Source of the DNA: JBNKFQ01 sp050289385
Lineage (GTDB): Bacteria > Pseudomonadota > Gammaproteobacteria > Pseudomonadales > Porticoccaceae
DNA length: 64,000 nucleotides
NCBI GenBank assembly: GCA_050289385.1
Contig: JBNKFQ010000283.1
Location: 1 to 64,000 of the forward strand
Direction of reading: 5' to 3'
Part shown: one piece after another, positions 1 to 8,454 of the stretch
Numbering within the stretch: position 1 is the stretch's first letter
Layout: each line of letters opens with the position of its first letter
The notes under the pieces: generated by a model
What the model was told of the DNA's origin: nothing
The model's database searches: none
Seen by the model: only the letters and a program-made list of their open reading frames with translations
Translations under genes and position numbers: made by a program

Positions 1-411
1 ACCATCGGGCTTAATCTTCACTACAGTTTTTAATCCTTTAAATCCTGCATGGGAAGGTTCAACACCGACGCCAAGGGCGTCGGTGCTGAATCTGTTAATC
101 GCGCATTAAAAAAACACCCGTCAAGAAATCAAGGACAGGCAGCGAACGCTTCTTTGAATTGGGGCCATACGGAGAGAGCCAATTATTTTCTTGCCTGTCC
201 CGTTTCTCTTCTTGCATCCTTTTCCGTGCTTCTGATTCGGATCATACATATATACAGTGGTTGGGTGGTTAGAGGTGCGCCAGTAAATCCAAAACCTCCA
301 GATACTGAAAATATAGAAAAACCGGGCAGCTTCACGGTAGTGGGAAATTTGATTTCCCGGTCCTGATTTTTCGGTAGTTAATGGCAAATGGCAGGAACGG
401 AAAAAGACGGA
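1..411. other. Intergenic stretch without a supported gene
   Basis: This 5' edge holds no reading frame I would defend. The two opposite-strand frames of about 100 residues here lack recognisable motifs and look like antisense shadows of each other. One clear structure is present: a perfect 10-bp inverted repeat (arms 63-72 and 76-85, loop AAG), CACCGACGCC facing GGCGTCGGTG. It is not followed by a T-run on either strand, so it is more likely a repeat or protein site than an intrinsic terminator. The stretch lies downstream of the HxlR gene. Confidence 0.5.
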
Positions 412-852
412 TCAATCAGGCTTGTCAATATCACCCAAAAGTGTTGACCTCAACTCGGCAATCAACCCTTCGCGATCTGACGAGATACGGTGAATGAGCG
501 CATCAGGAATCGCGGTCAAATGATCATACTTGGCACCCCAGGCAATAAAATCCACCAGCACCGGAATCAGGTCAACTCCTTTTTCAGTCAGGTTGTAAAT
601 AACTTGTCGGGCGTTTTCAGGGTCGGTACGCCTTGTAACAATGCCGTTGTGCTCCAGAGTTCGCAAACGATCGGTGAGAATATTGGTGGCAATTTTTTCC
701 GCCGAGCCCAGGAAATCCCGAAAATATCTTTTGCGGCGAAAAACCAGGTCACGTAGTACCAGCAATGTCCATTTGTCTCCCAGAATATCGAGGGAAAAAC
801 TGATCGGGCAAGCGGAGCGGCGACGGGTGGGTGTTTTGCTCATGGCCGCCAT
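412..852 (-). CDS. HxlR-family winged-helix transcriptional regulator
   Basis: A 146-residue DNA-binding regulator of the HxlR family. The family opening is present: a Cys near the start (ACPISFSLDIL), then GDKWTLLVLRDL, followed by the recognition region (KIATNILTDRLRTLEHNGIV) and the wing (RRTDPENARQVIYNLTEKG). HxlR proteins are usually dimeric one-domain regulators, often responding to electrophiles or redox change. The gene diverges from a glutathione transferase 79 bp away, so it probably controls that gene and itself (inference). A second ATG three codons in, at 843, would serve equally well; neither has a strong ribosome-binding site. Confidence 0.9.
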   Translation of the reverse strand: MAAMSKTPTRRRSACPISFSLDILGDKWTLLVLRDLVFRRKRYFRDFLGSAEKIATNILTDRLRTLEHNGIVTRRTDPENARQVIYNLTEKGVDLIPVLVDFIAWGAKYDHLTAIPDALIHRISSDREGLIAELRSTLLGDIDKPD

Positions 853-931
853 TATAAGGTTATTACTTGCATTTTGAAAGTTGTGTCATTATGCTTGCAA
901 ACTACAAGCAATAGGAACTTGGTGAAATTGT
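853..931. promoter_or_regulatory. Divergent promoter/operator region, HxlR gene and GST
   Basis: The 79-bp gap between two divergent genes must carry both promoters. It is AT-rich and contains an interrupted inverted repeat, CTTG-caaacta-CAAG (892-906), plus related TTGCAT and TTGCAA words. A regulator gene facing a detoxification gene suggests an HxlR operator here. This is inferred from position and symmetry; no -35/-10 pair was fixed with confidence. Confidence 0.4.
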
Positions 932-1585
932 ATGAAGCTATATTATGTTCCCGGCTCGCCCAACTGCCGCAAGGTTCACGCCGTGATTAATCACCTTGGT
1001 ATTGATGTGGATTTCGAATACCTGGACTTCTTGGCCGGTGATCTGAAAAAACCTGAGTTTCTGGCGCTCAACCCAAATGCAATGGTACCGGTACTTGTGG
1101 ACGGCGATCTGCGATTAACCGAGTCAAATGCCATTATGCAGTACCTGGCTGACGATGCAGACAACACGCTGTTTCCGAAAGACCCGAAACTTCGTGCCGA
1201 TGTCGTGCGCTGGCAATGCTGGGAGCTGGCACATTACAACAAAGCTCTCGGTGTCGCTTCATTTGAGCTGGTTATAAAGCCGAACTTCTTCAACCAGGAC
1301 GCCAATCAGGCCCTTGTTGACTGGGGCAGATCCGAGTTGCAAAGATTTGCTCCTGTACTCGATTCGGCCTTGCAGGGGCGAGAGTGGCTGGTGGGCAATA
1401 CACTGACACTGGCGGATTATTCCGTCGCTCATACCGAAATGTTTGCCGATGCTGTCGGATTTGACTGGAACCCGTATGCAAATATTCTAGCTTGGTACGA
1501 GCGCATGCGAGCCATTCCGCACTGGGCATCAACTGCGGTCTCTCCGGAACAGATGGGTCGCTTGCCCGCAACCGAAAAAATCTGA
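932..1585 (+). CDS. Glutathione S-transferase family protein
   Basis: A 217-residue soluble glutathione transferase. The thioredoxin-like N-terminal domain runs to about residue 80: MKLYYVPGSPNCRK with the Ser/Cys region that contacts glutathione, the cis-Pro loop (NAMVPVLVDG) and the glutathione gamma-glutamyl binding motif (LTESNAIMQYL). The all-helical C-terminal domain follows, with the N-capping stretch LTLADYSVA. Length is normal for the family. Substrate cannot be told from sequence. It diverges from an HxlR regulator, which suggests inducible expression during electrophile stress (inference). Confidence 0.93.
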   Translation: MKLYYVPGSPNCRKVHAVINHLGIDVDFEYLDFLAGDLKKPEFLALNPNAMVPVLVDGDLRLTESNAIMQYLADDADNTLFPKDPKLRADVVRWQCWELAHYNKALGVASFELVIKPNFFNQDANQALVDWGRSELQRFAPVLDSALQGREWLVGNTLTLADYSVAHTEMFADAVGFDWNPYANILAWYERMRAIPHWASTAVSPEQMGRLPATEKI

Positions 1586-1601
1586 AACGGGCGATTTGTC
1601 T

Positions 1602-1955
1602 ATGGCTTACGACGAGCACCTTGCAGATAGAATACGGCAGATTTTTCAGGATCTGTTCGTCATTGCCGAAGAAAAAAAGATGATGGGCGGCCTCTGTTTT
1701 ATGGTAAATGGCAAAATGTGTGCGGGGGTCGAAAAAGAAAAATTGATGGCTCGCCTCGACCCGGAAATTTACCAACAAGTGCTTGCCCGCAAAGGTTGTC
1801 GACCAATGGATTTTACCGGTCGTCCTCTGCGCGGGTTTGTGTTTGTCGAGCCCGAGGGTATTGATGAGGACGAGGACCTGCAATATTGGTTGCAGTTGTG
1901 TCTTGACTACAACCCAAAAGCAAAAGCCAGTAAAAAGCGCAAAAAGAATCGGTGA
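1602..1955 (+). CDS. TfoX/Sxy N-terminal domain protein
   Basis: A 117-residue protein matching the TfoX N-terminal domain: a helical start (DEHLADRIRQIF), the glycine-rich MMGGLCFMVNGKMCAGV strand pair, and LMARLDPEIYQ. It ends in a basic tail (KASKKRKKNR). Full-length TfoX/Sxy is a competence co-activator with a second C-terminal domain, absent here; single-domain versions are common and mostly uncharacterised. ATG 1602 is preferred over TTG 1596. It follows the GST gene by about 16 bp and is probably co-transcribed. It ends 4 bp before the convergent methyltransferase gene. Confidence 0.82.
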   Translation: MAYDEHLADRIRQIFQDLFVIAEEKKMMGGLCFMVNGKMCAGVEKEKLMARLDPEIYQQVLARKGCRPMDFTGRPLRGFVFVEPEGIDEDEDLQYWLQLCLDYNPKAKASKKRKKNR

Positions 1956-1959
1956 TTTT

Positions 1960-2634
1960 TCAATCGGTCTCGGTAATAAATATTACCGATGCCGGTTTGT
2001 GTGTCTGCGGGTGCAGAGGCTCGCGAATTTCGAGCAAGCGCAAGTCACAATCCCGGAACAGTCGCACCCAGCTTTCGATGGTTCGGAAATACCACGGGGC
2101 GGGATCTGTAAAGCCGTTGCCGAATCCCGCCCATGATCCGTCGCGCCAACCATCTTGATAAAGGGAGCCATTGCTGGCAATAACAGGGTGAAGGGTTTGT
2201 ACTACAATGTGCCCACCACGGTTTAACAGCGATGGCAATTTGGCAAACAGTTTGTCCACTGACTCCTTGCCCAGCAGTGAAAAGTTGGCAACCGCCAGAT
2301 CGAAGGTCTTCCCCAGTTTATTCTCAGCGAGTTCCGCATAAGACAGGGTCAGAAAGTCACCGCCGCCCTCCCGTTTGGCAATGTCGACCAGTTCGGGAAT
2401 GGCATCCACGCCTGTGACGCGCATGCCGCGAGCGGCGAGTTCACGTGCCAGCCAACCCTCGCCACAGCCGATATCGAGAACGGAGAGGGGCTCGCAACTT
2501 GCGATGGCATCGACGACCGCTTGATCCGTCACCAGGCGGCGGCTGTCTATTTCTCTGTTGCGAATGACTGTTGTCCATGCAAGTGCATTTTTTCGCCAGG
2601 AGTCGATGATCTGATCTTCACAAAAAGGTCCCAT
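1960..2634 (-). CDS. Class I SAM-dependent methyltransferase
   Basis: A 224-residue Rossmann-fold methyltransferase. The SAM-binding motif I is VLDIGCGEGWLARELAARG (about residues 54-72), followed by the acidic motif II (VTGVDAIPEL) and a motif IV-like stretch (FDLAVANFSLL). The target is unknown; the fold resembles small-molecule and quinone-type methyltransferases more than RNA enzymes. Its ATG overlaps the srkA TGA by one base (TGATG), so translation is probably coupled to srkA. Confidence 0.88.
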   Translation of the reverse strand: MGPFCEDQIIDSWRKNALAWTTVIRNREIDSRRLVTDQAVVDAIASCEPLSVLDIGCGEGWLARELAARGMRVTGVDAIPELVDIAKREGGGDFLTLSYAELAENKLGKTFDLAVANFSLLGKESVDKLFAKLPSLLNRGGHIVVQTLHPVIASNGSLYQDGWRDGSWAGFGNGFTDPAPWYFRTIESWVRLFRDCDLRLLEIREPLHPQTHKPASVIFITETD

Positions 2635-3638
2635 CAGGGTTTAATCACCAAAGGTGGTTCATCAAGCGCAGCCAACTGTTCACGCAGTTCGAGAATGTGT
2701 TCTCCCCAGTAACGCTCGGTGTTAAACCAGGTGAATACACGTGGAAACGCGGGGTCGTCCCAGCGACGGGCAAGCCAGGCTGCGTAATGCATAATGCGCA
2801 GTGATCTTAAGCCTTCTATCAGAGCCAATTCAGCCGGATTGAATTCGCAAAATTGTTCATAGCCTTCGAGAATATCGCTCATTTGCCCGGTTTGTTGTAA
2901 TCGGTCGCCAGAGAGCAGCATCCACAAATCCTGAATGGCCGGGCCATTGCGACAGTCGTCGAAATCCACAAAATGAGGCAGATCATCTCTCCACAATATA
3001 TTCCCCGGGTGGCAGTCGCCATGCAGTCGAAACGATTGGTAGTCCACCCGATCAAACAGAGTAAGCAATTTGTCAATCAGATCTTCACCAAGCGTGCGAT
3101 AAGCTTCTGCCAGTGAGGGAGGAATAAATCCCGCGTCCTGCAGATATCGAAAACTCTCAATAGCGTAGCTTTCTACTGTTATAGTGGGCCGTTTTGCAAA
3201 AGTTCGGGTTTGGCCTGCGGCGTGAATACGGCCGAGATAGCGGCCAAGAATCTCCAGATTATCCGGATTGTCCAACTCGGGCGCCCTGCCGCCGCGTCTT
3301 GGAAATAAAGCGAAACGAAATCCGCTGCTACGGTACAAGGTATGGTCGTGCTCGTCGGCAATAGGTGGCACCACAGGTACCTCCAGAGCAGCGAGTTCGC
3401 GAGTAAACGCATGTTCCTCCAGGATTTGCGCGTCGCTCCAGCGTGCCGGGCGATAGAACTTGGCAATCAGTGGCTGTTCTTCCTCAATGCCCACTTGATA
3501 AACGCGATTTTCGTAGCTGTTTAATGGAAAAATACGCGCATCGGAGACAAAACCCTGTTGCTCTACCGCATCGATCACAGTGTCTGGAGTCAATGCATCA
3601 TAGGGGTGACCGGTGATCTCAATATTGGCTTTAGACAT
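2634..3638 (-). CDS. srkA: Stress-response kinase A (YihE/RdoA family)
   Basis: A 334-residue protein kinase-like fold protein, close to the usual SrkA length (about 328). Catalytic signatures are HGDCHPGNILW (HGDxHxxN loop) and VDFDDCRNGPAIQDLW (metal-binding Asp). SrkA phosphorylates Ser/Thr and is known in enterobacteria to counter reactive-oxygen and Cpx-linked stress death. Start: the frame is open 15 codons further upstream, but ATG 3638 (MSKANIEITGHPYDALTPD) matches where the family begins. It is translationally coupled to the methyltransferase that follows. No dsbA, its common partner, is next to it. Confidence 0.92.
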   Translation of the reverse strand: MSKANIEITGHPYDALTPDTVIDAVEQQGFVSDARIFPLNSYENRVYQVGIEEEQPLIAKFYRPARWSDAQILEEHAFTRELAALEVPVVPPIADEHDHTLYRSSGFRFALFPRRGGRAPELDNPDNLEILGRYLGRIHAAGQTRTFAKRPTITVESYAIESFRYLQDAGFIPPSLAEAYRTLGEDLIDKLLTLFDRVDYQSFRLHGDCHPGNILWRDDLPHFVDFDDCRNGPAIQDLWMLLSGDRLQQTGQMSDILEGYEQFCEFNPAELALIEGLRSLRIMHYAAWLARRWDDPAFPRVFTWFNTERYWGEHILELREQLAALDEPPLVIKP

Positions 3639-3756
3639 GGTTTTCGGGCACGTTTTAACGCGATCTTTGAGAGAGAGGTGCATTATGACCTGCTGGTATG
3701 TGTGATACCAGCAGGATAAACAAATGAGATTGAGTCCTCATGATGGGGGCAAGTCA

Positions 3757-4518
3757 CTATGCCTTGATTCGATAGCCAGTGCGAAAAACCCACCAGATGG
3801 CGCTCATGCAAAGCAGCAGAAACAGAAAAATCATGCTCAGGCTAATACCGACATTGACATCGGCTACTCCGTAAAAAGCCCAGCGAAATCCACTGATCAG
3901 ATAGACCACCGGGTTGAACAGAGTAATTTTTTGCCAGATTTCAGGCAGCATGTTGATGGAGTAAAAAGCACCACCCAGAAAGGTAAGCGGAGTGATTACC
4001 ATCAGCGGAATAACCTGCAGTTTTTGAAAATCGTCGGCCCAGATACCAATAACAAAACCAAACATGCTGAAGGTCACGGCGGTTAGCAGCAAGAACGCTA
4101 GCATCCAGACCGGGTGTTCTATCTCATAGTTAACAAATAATCGCGCGGTAACCAGGATCAATACACCCAGAATCACCGACTTGGTAGCCGCAGCTCCCAC
4201 ATAACCGGCGACTATTTCAAAGGGTGACACGGGAGCTGAAAGTATTTCGTATATGGTGCCGGAGAACTTTGGGAAAAAAATGCCGAAAGAGGCATTGGAA
4301 ATACTCTCGCTGAGCAGTGACAACATAATCAGGCCGGGAATAATAAACGCGCCGTAGCTAATACCGTCGATATCTCCCATTCGCGAGCCAATAGCTGCAC
4401 CGAAAACAACAAAATAGAGTGAAGTTGAGAGCACGGGTGACGCGATGCTTTGCATAAGAGTACGTCGAGTACGCGCCATCTCAAACCGGTAAATTGCCTT
4501 GATGCCGTGAATATTCAT
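3757..4518 (-). CDS. ABC-2 type transporter permease (YadH-like)
   Basis: A 253-residue integral membrane protein with six predicted hydrophobic segments and the ABC-2 signature region ([21 protein letters not shown]). A conserved [15 protein letters not shown] loop precedes the last transmembrane pair. Size and order match E. coli YadH. It pairs with the upstream ATPase: the ATPase stop overlaps this ATG by 4 bp (ATGA), a tight two-gene operon. Together they form an exporter whose substrate is unknown. Confidence 0.92.
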   Translation of the reverse strand: MNIHGIKAIYRFEMARTRRTLMQSIASPVLSTSLYFVVFGAAIGSRMGDIDGISYGAFIIPGLIMLSLLSESISNASFGIFFPKFSGTIYEILSAPVSPFEIVAGYVGAAATKSVILGVLILVTARLFVNYEIEHPVWMLAFLLLTAVTFSMFGFVIGIWADDFQKLQVIPLMVITPLTFLGGAFYSINMLPEIWQKITLFNPVVYLISGFRWAFYGVADVNVGISLSMIFLFLLLCMSAIWWVFRTGYRIKA

Positions 4519-5444
4519 ACGCGCTGCTCCTTCACCAGGCTAACGAAAATTTCTTCCAGTGAACTTTCACGAGAGTGCAGGTCCTTGAAGTCCACGCCCT
4601 CTTCGCTGAGGCTGCGCAGCAATTCCGCGATGCCGGTATGTTCGTGTTGTGCATCGAATGTGTACACCAGTTCAGTACCTTCGGCGTTAAGTTCCAACCG
4701 ATATTTTTCCAGAGGGTCAGGCAAATGGTTCAGGGGCGTTTGCAAATGCAGGGTGAGTTGCTTTTTACCCAGTTTTTCCATCAGGGATGATTTCTCTTCT
4801 ACCAGAATGAGTTCTCCCTTGTTAATAACACCGATTCTGTCTGCCATTTCCTCGGCTTCTTCTATGTAATGTGTGGTCAGAATAATCGTAACGCCTCTTT
4901 CTCGCAGGCCGCGCACCATTTCCCACATATCCTGGCGCAGCTCCACATCAACGCCGGCAGTGGGTTCATCGAGAAACAGTATTTCCGGTTCGTGGGAGAG
5001 TGCTTTGGCGATCATGACTCGACGCTTCATTCCCCCGGACAGCGCCATGATGCGCGAATCTTTCTTGTCCCACAGAGACAATTGGCGCAGTATTTGTTCC
5101 AGGTACTCATTATTCGGCGGTTTGCCAAACAGGCCGCGGCTGAATTTTACGGTGGCCCACACACTTTCAAAAGCGTCCGTGGTTAACTCCTGAGGCACCA
5201 GGCCGATTCTGGTGCGTGCTTCGCGGTAATCTCTTTGAATATCGTAACCGCCTGCAGTAATTTTGCCTTCACTTGGATGAACAATGCCGCAGACAAGGCT
5301 TATCAATGTTGTTTTGCCTGCGCCATTTGGCCCCAATAACGCAAAAATTTCGCCTTTTTTTATATCAAGATTTACTTTTTTGAGCGCAGTAAAACCTGAT
5401 GCATAGGTTTTGCTGACATCATTTACAGATATGACGGGTTCCAC
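4515..5444 (-). CDS. ABC transporter ATP-binding protein (YadG-like)
   Basis: A 309-residue ABC ATPase, the YadG length (308). Walker A is [10 protein letters not shown] (about residue 40), the signature is LSGGMKRR, and Walker B is [11 protein letters not shown] followed by a switch His in [14 protein letters not shown]. The last 80 residues form the C-terminal extension typical of drug- or polysaccharide-type exporters. It drives the permease encoded immediately downstream with a 4-bp overlap. Confidence 0.94.
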   Translation of the reverse strand: MEPVISVNDVSKTYASGFTALKKVNLDIKKGEIFALLGPNGAGKTTLISLVCGIVHPSEGKITAGGYDIQRDYREARTRIGLVPQELTTDAFESVWATVKFSRGLFGKPPNNEYLEQILRQLSLWDKKDSRIMALSGGMKRRVMIAKALSHEPEILFLDEPTAGVDVELRQDMWEMVRGLRERGVTIILTTHYIEEAEEMADRIGVINKGELILVEEKSSLMEKLGKKQLTLHLQTPLNHLPDPLEKYRLELNAEGTELVYTFDAQHEHTGIAELLRSLSEEGVDFKDLHSRESSLEEIFVSLVKEQRV

Positions 5445-5475
5445 TGCGCCTCCTTTCTTTGGCCAAGGGTGGATA

Positions 5476-5532
5476 ATCCGCGCGGATCCAGGATAAACAG
5501 GACCAGGAGTCGGACTTTCGCTTTAAAGCGAA
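5476..5532. promoter_or_regulatory. Two perfect palindromes upstream of the ABC exporter
   Basis: The 134-bp gap between the carrier gene stop and the ATPase start contains ATCCGCGCGGAT (5476-5487) and a perfect 16-bp palindrome TTCGCTTTAAAGCGAA (5517-5532). Either may be an operator for the yadGH-like operon. The second could also act as a weak terminator for the upstream gene, but it is followed by ATCATTATAAAG rather than a T-run on the plus strand. Function is inferred from position only. Confidence 0.35.
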
Positions 5533-5578
5533 TCATTATAAAGGTAAGTGTGGATGATATGCAGTAGCTGGGTATTAA

Positions 5579-6934
5579 TTATCCAGGTTGTTCAGGTTTT
5601 GGCGCGGAACCGCTGTCGTATTGTAATTCTGATGCTTGTTTACTAATTACCTGTTTCTCGCGGTCGTAGATTCTCCCCAGGTAGAAACCCATAGCCGCCC
5701 ATACAGCAGATATGCCAGCTCCAATGACCGCCACAACCCCTAGTCCTAGACCGAGTCCTTGTGTCAAACCGGTGAAAATCCAGCTAGTAACCATATCGCC
5801 GCCACGATAAATTGCAATATCAACAACTGGTTTGGCTTTGAAGCGGGTTTCCCGGTCCACCTCAGTGAATAACATTTCTCGAGCCGGGCGAGTAATCGCA
5901 TAATTGCCAGCGCGCCTGGCCACTTGTAGTGCCAGCAATACAGTAATAATTGGAGCAAAGGCTAAAATCAGCAGAGCCACCGCAACAAAAATTGGAAGCA
6001 ATGCCAAGGTGAATCCAATGTGGAATTTTTGTATTAGGCGCCCGGTGGCAAAAAACGCCAGGCCGAAGGTCAAGGTATTCGTTATCCAGTCTATTCCGCT
6101 GAGGATCGTGGTTCGCGTTTCTCGGTCGTATTCGGCAAGCAGATTTTTTTGCTCAAAGTAGACAAATGAACCAATCATCGTATAAAGCAAAATGAATGCA
6201 CCAATGCCTAGGAGATAAGGGTTTGTAAAAAACAGCTTGAAACCTGCGAATGGATTGCCACCGATTTTTGCAGCGCTGAGGTCGGCTCTCACGTCTTCGT
6301 TGTGCAGATCTGTGCTTTTGAGTTTGCCGAGATAAAAAATAATTGGTACGGTCAGAATTAGCAGTATCGAAGCTGTGAGCATTAGCATGTCGTTGCCAAT
6401 GGTTCCGGCCAAAAGGACTGTAATAGAAGGCCCTATTAGAGCACCAGCACTAGCTCCCGAGGCGATAACAGCAAATAGTCGTTTGGCCTGTTCCTTGTTA
6501 AACAGATCAGACATAAAACTCCAGAATACGGACAAGTGGAAAAGACTAAAAACGCTCACCCAAACATAAAATGCCTTGTCAACAAAAGTGCGATCCGTGT
6601 TCAAAAAGATTGCTATAAAAAATAAAATAAAACTTAGCGCAAAGCAGGAATATACACCGGGCACCAAATATTGGAATTTAACGCGAGAAACGGCGAATCC
6701 ATACAGTGCCACTACACCGGTACTTATAAAAAAATTTAAAGTCCAGAGAAAACTGACCTCTGCATCGCTCCAGTCACTCGCCATGCCATCCCGCACTGGA
6801 CGCAGAATGTAATAAGCTGCCATTAAAATAAATACAAAAGCAAAAGAGATAAAAGTTGCTTTTAATTCATTTTGCTCAATTTTTGAAGCACCTTTTAATG
6901 CGCGGGCAAAAATCCCGGGAACTCCGTTACTCAT
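5579..6934 (-). CDS. MFS-fold carrier, nucleotide translocase (NTT/AAA)-like
   Basis: A 451-residue polytopic membrane protein with about 12 hydrophobic segments. It carries hallmarks I associate with the ATP/ADP-translocase-like branch: KATFISFAFVFILMAAYYILRPVRDGM at the start (AYYxLRPxRD), WSFMSDLFNKEQAKRLFAVI, then SGASAGALIGP. In rickettsiae and chlamydiae such carriers exchange ATP for ADP; copies in free-living proteobacteria are usually labelled only MFS transporter and lack a known substrate. It is monocistronic, between the epimerase-like gene and the ABC operon. The membrane-carrier call is secure, the nucleotide link is not. Confidence 0.75.
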   Translation of the reverse strand: MSNGVPGIFARALKGASKIEQNELKATFISFAFVFILMAAYYILRPVRDGMASDWSDAEVSFLWTLNFFISTGVVALYGFAVSRVKFQYLVPGVYSCFALSFILFFIAIFLNTDRTFVDKAFYVWVSVFSLFHLSVFWSFMSDLFNKEQAKRLFAVIASGASAGALIGPSITVLLAGTIGNDMLMLTASILLILTVPIIFYLGKLKSTDLHNEDVRADLSAAKIGGNPFAGFKLFFTNPYLLGIGAFILLYTMIGSFVYFEQKNLLAEYDRETRTTILSGIDWITNTLTFGLAFFATGRLIQKFHIGFTLALLPIFVAVALLILAFAPIITVLLALQVARRAGNYAITRPAREMLFTEVDRETRFKAKPVVDIAIYRGGDMVTSWIFTGLTQGLGLGLGVVAVIGAGISAVWAAMGFYLGRIYDREKQVISKQASELQYDSGSAPKPEQPG

Positions 6935-7016
6935 ATTGGCCTCAGACTATTTTAGTGTCCATAGCTCGATTTACTGTATTTGGATTTCAAGAAATATCCA
7001 GATTGTTGAATGGGTA

Positions 7017-8129
7017 TCAGGAATCAATGTGCCTGTGCCAGGCCGCCAATATTTCCTGCTCTCTTTGCAGAGACATTCCCGCTTTCCGTTTTTCCTGCCT
7101 CTCTTTTGGCAAGGACTGAAACCATTTATGTGTGTCTACAATACTTTCGGCAAGAGGGCGGTGTTTCATGCCTTTCGATGTGGCCAAATCCGAGTTTGCG
7201 TGCCAGATGCCCGACATCGGGCCGTTTGGCGCAACCCACAATGGCAAGTCTCTCATTTCCTGAACATGTTGTTCTTTCAGAAAATCGGCGGGTACCCATG
7301 TCAGTTTTGCATTACTGTTCAGGTGTTGCTTGCACAGATTTAATACATCCCGAAATTGATACAGACCTGCGGGATTGGTTGAGTTATAGGTTCCGGTAAT
7401 ATTGCGACTGGCGCAAAGGGCAACCCAGTCTGCAAGGTCGCGTACATCAATGGTTTGCAGATGATCGTCCCCTGTACCAGGAGCCAAAACCTCGCCGCCA
7501 TGGGCTATACGCTCGGGCCAGTAGGTAAATCGGTCGGTGCTATCACCGGGGCCGATAATCAGCCCACACCGCAAATTTGTAACTCTTTCGGGTAGCGCCT
7601 TCTCGGCGGCTCTTTCACACAGTACTTTGAGAGCACCATACCATTTGCCCACATCTTCCGATGCAGGGTCATCCATGGTCGCCAGGGCAGAACCTTCATG
7701 AAGACCCTTTCCGCTAAAGTTCTTGTATACAGATATGGTAGATATAAATATATATTGCTTGATCGTATCTCTGGACACAGCTTCCATCAGCATGTTAACG
7801 GCTCTGGGGATGTAGCAGGAACTGTCTACAATAAGGTCCCATTTGCGATTGGACAACTGGGCCAGATCGTCAGCAGACAGACGATCACCCTTTATTTTTT
7901 CCAGCTCTTGAAACAAGTGAGGGTTGGATTTCCCCCTGTTGAACAGAGTGACATTGTGCCCCTGGGCGACCATGGCCCGCACCATATGAGGGCCGATAAA
8001 ACCGGTTCCCCCCATAAAGAGTACATTCATCTTGCCACGATGAGAGGTCTGTCCTGCATTCACCAGCGGCAATGCAGAAACGACACTTGCTGCTCCGGCA
8101 GCTTTTATAAAATGTCTTCTCTTGATCAT
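7017..8129 (-). CDS. Exported NAD-dependent epimerase/dehydratase-like protein
   Basis: A 370-residue extended short-chain dehydrogenase with a Tat-type leader: MIKRRHFIKAAGAAS carries the RRxF(I/L)K twin-arginine motif, a hydrophobic core and an Ala-rich cleavage region near residue 24. The Rossmann Gly motif follows (NVLFMGGTGFIGPHMVRAM). Later motifs suit NAD-dependent sugar epimerases, though the usual YxxxK is blurred (WYGALKVLCE). The frame is open 38 codons upstream, but ATG 8129 has an AAGGTGG ribosome-binding site. A folded, cofactor-loaded periplasmic enzyme would need Tat, which agrees. Substrate unknown. Confidence 0.85.
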   Translation of the reverse strand: MIKRRHFIKAAGAASVVSALPLVNAGQTSHRGKMNVLFMGGTGFIGPHMVRAMVAQGHNVTLFNRGKSNPHLFQELEKIKGDRLSADDLAQLSNRKWDLIVDSSCYIPRAVNMLMEAVSRDTIKQYIFISTISVYKNFSGKGLHEGSALATMDDPASEDVGKWYGALKVLCERAAEKALPERVTNLRCGLIIGPGDSTDRFTYWPERIAHGGEVLAPGTGDDHLQTIDVRDLADWVALCASRNITGTYNSTNPAGLYQFRDVLNLCKQHLNSNAKLTWVPADFLKEQHVQEMRDLPLWVAPNGPMSGIWHANSDLATSKGMKHRPLAESIVDTHKWFQSLPKERQEKRKAGMSLQREQEILAAWHRHIDS

Positions 8130-8454
8130 TTGGACCACCTTTCTGGGTTTTGTGATACGGTTTGTTAACGTATTTATGGGACGGGAAAAGCCTGGATCAC
8201 TTGTTTTCCCCACCAGATAAGGCGTGGGAGGGAGTGAAATCATCTCGTAAACTGGCTAGAATCAATCGAAACCAATTTGGTTAATTGTTAAAAATAGAGG
8301 CCGATCATACCCCTTGCAAAGGTACTGCCTCAAGTTTTACATCTGCAATTCATCTCGATGAGGTGCTCTTTCGGCGACAGTTATCGCCGAAAAAGCATGG
8401 GGGTGGCTGAATACCCCCACTATGACTTTGGCTGCAAAGCGCAGGCGGATCTTA
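8130..8454. other. Intergenic region between sugar dehydrogenase and epimerase genes
   Basis: About 325 bp with no supported gene. It holds the leader of the epimerase-like gene on the minus strand and two hairpins listed separately (8369-8392 and 8399-8418). I see no other motif. Confidence 0.5.
8369..8418 (-). terminator. Double hairpin downstream of the PQQ dehydrogenase
   Basis: Read on the minus strand, just past the dehydrogenase stop, a hairpin with GGGGGT/ACCCCC arms (8399-8418) is followed by ATGCTTTTT, which suits an intrinsic terminator. A second perfect stem follows, TTTCGGCGA (8369-8377) against TCGCCGAAA (8384-8392), without a long T-run. The pair would separate the dehydrogenase from the epimerase-like gene. 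Confidence 0.5.

Noticed and set aside
49..387. Overlapping frames of about 105 and 88 codons on opposite strands at the left edge
   Set aside because: No motif, no ribosome-binding site, and each is the shadow of the other.
1290..1883. 197-codon minus-strand frame over GST and TfoX genes
   Set aside because: Antisense to two recognised genes; composition rich in His/Arg/Phe as expected for a shadow.
8369..8392. Small RNA gene in the dehydrogenase-epimerase gap
   Set aside because: Two hairpins alone, without a promoter I could defend, are explained by termination.
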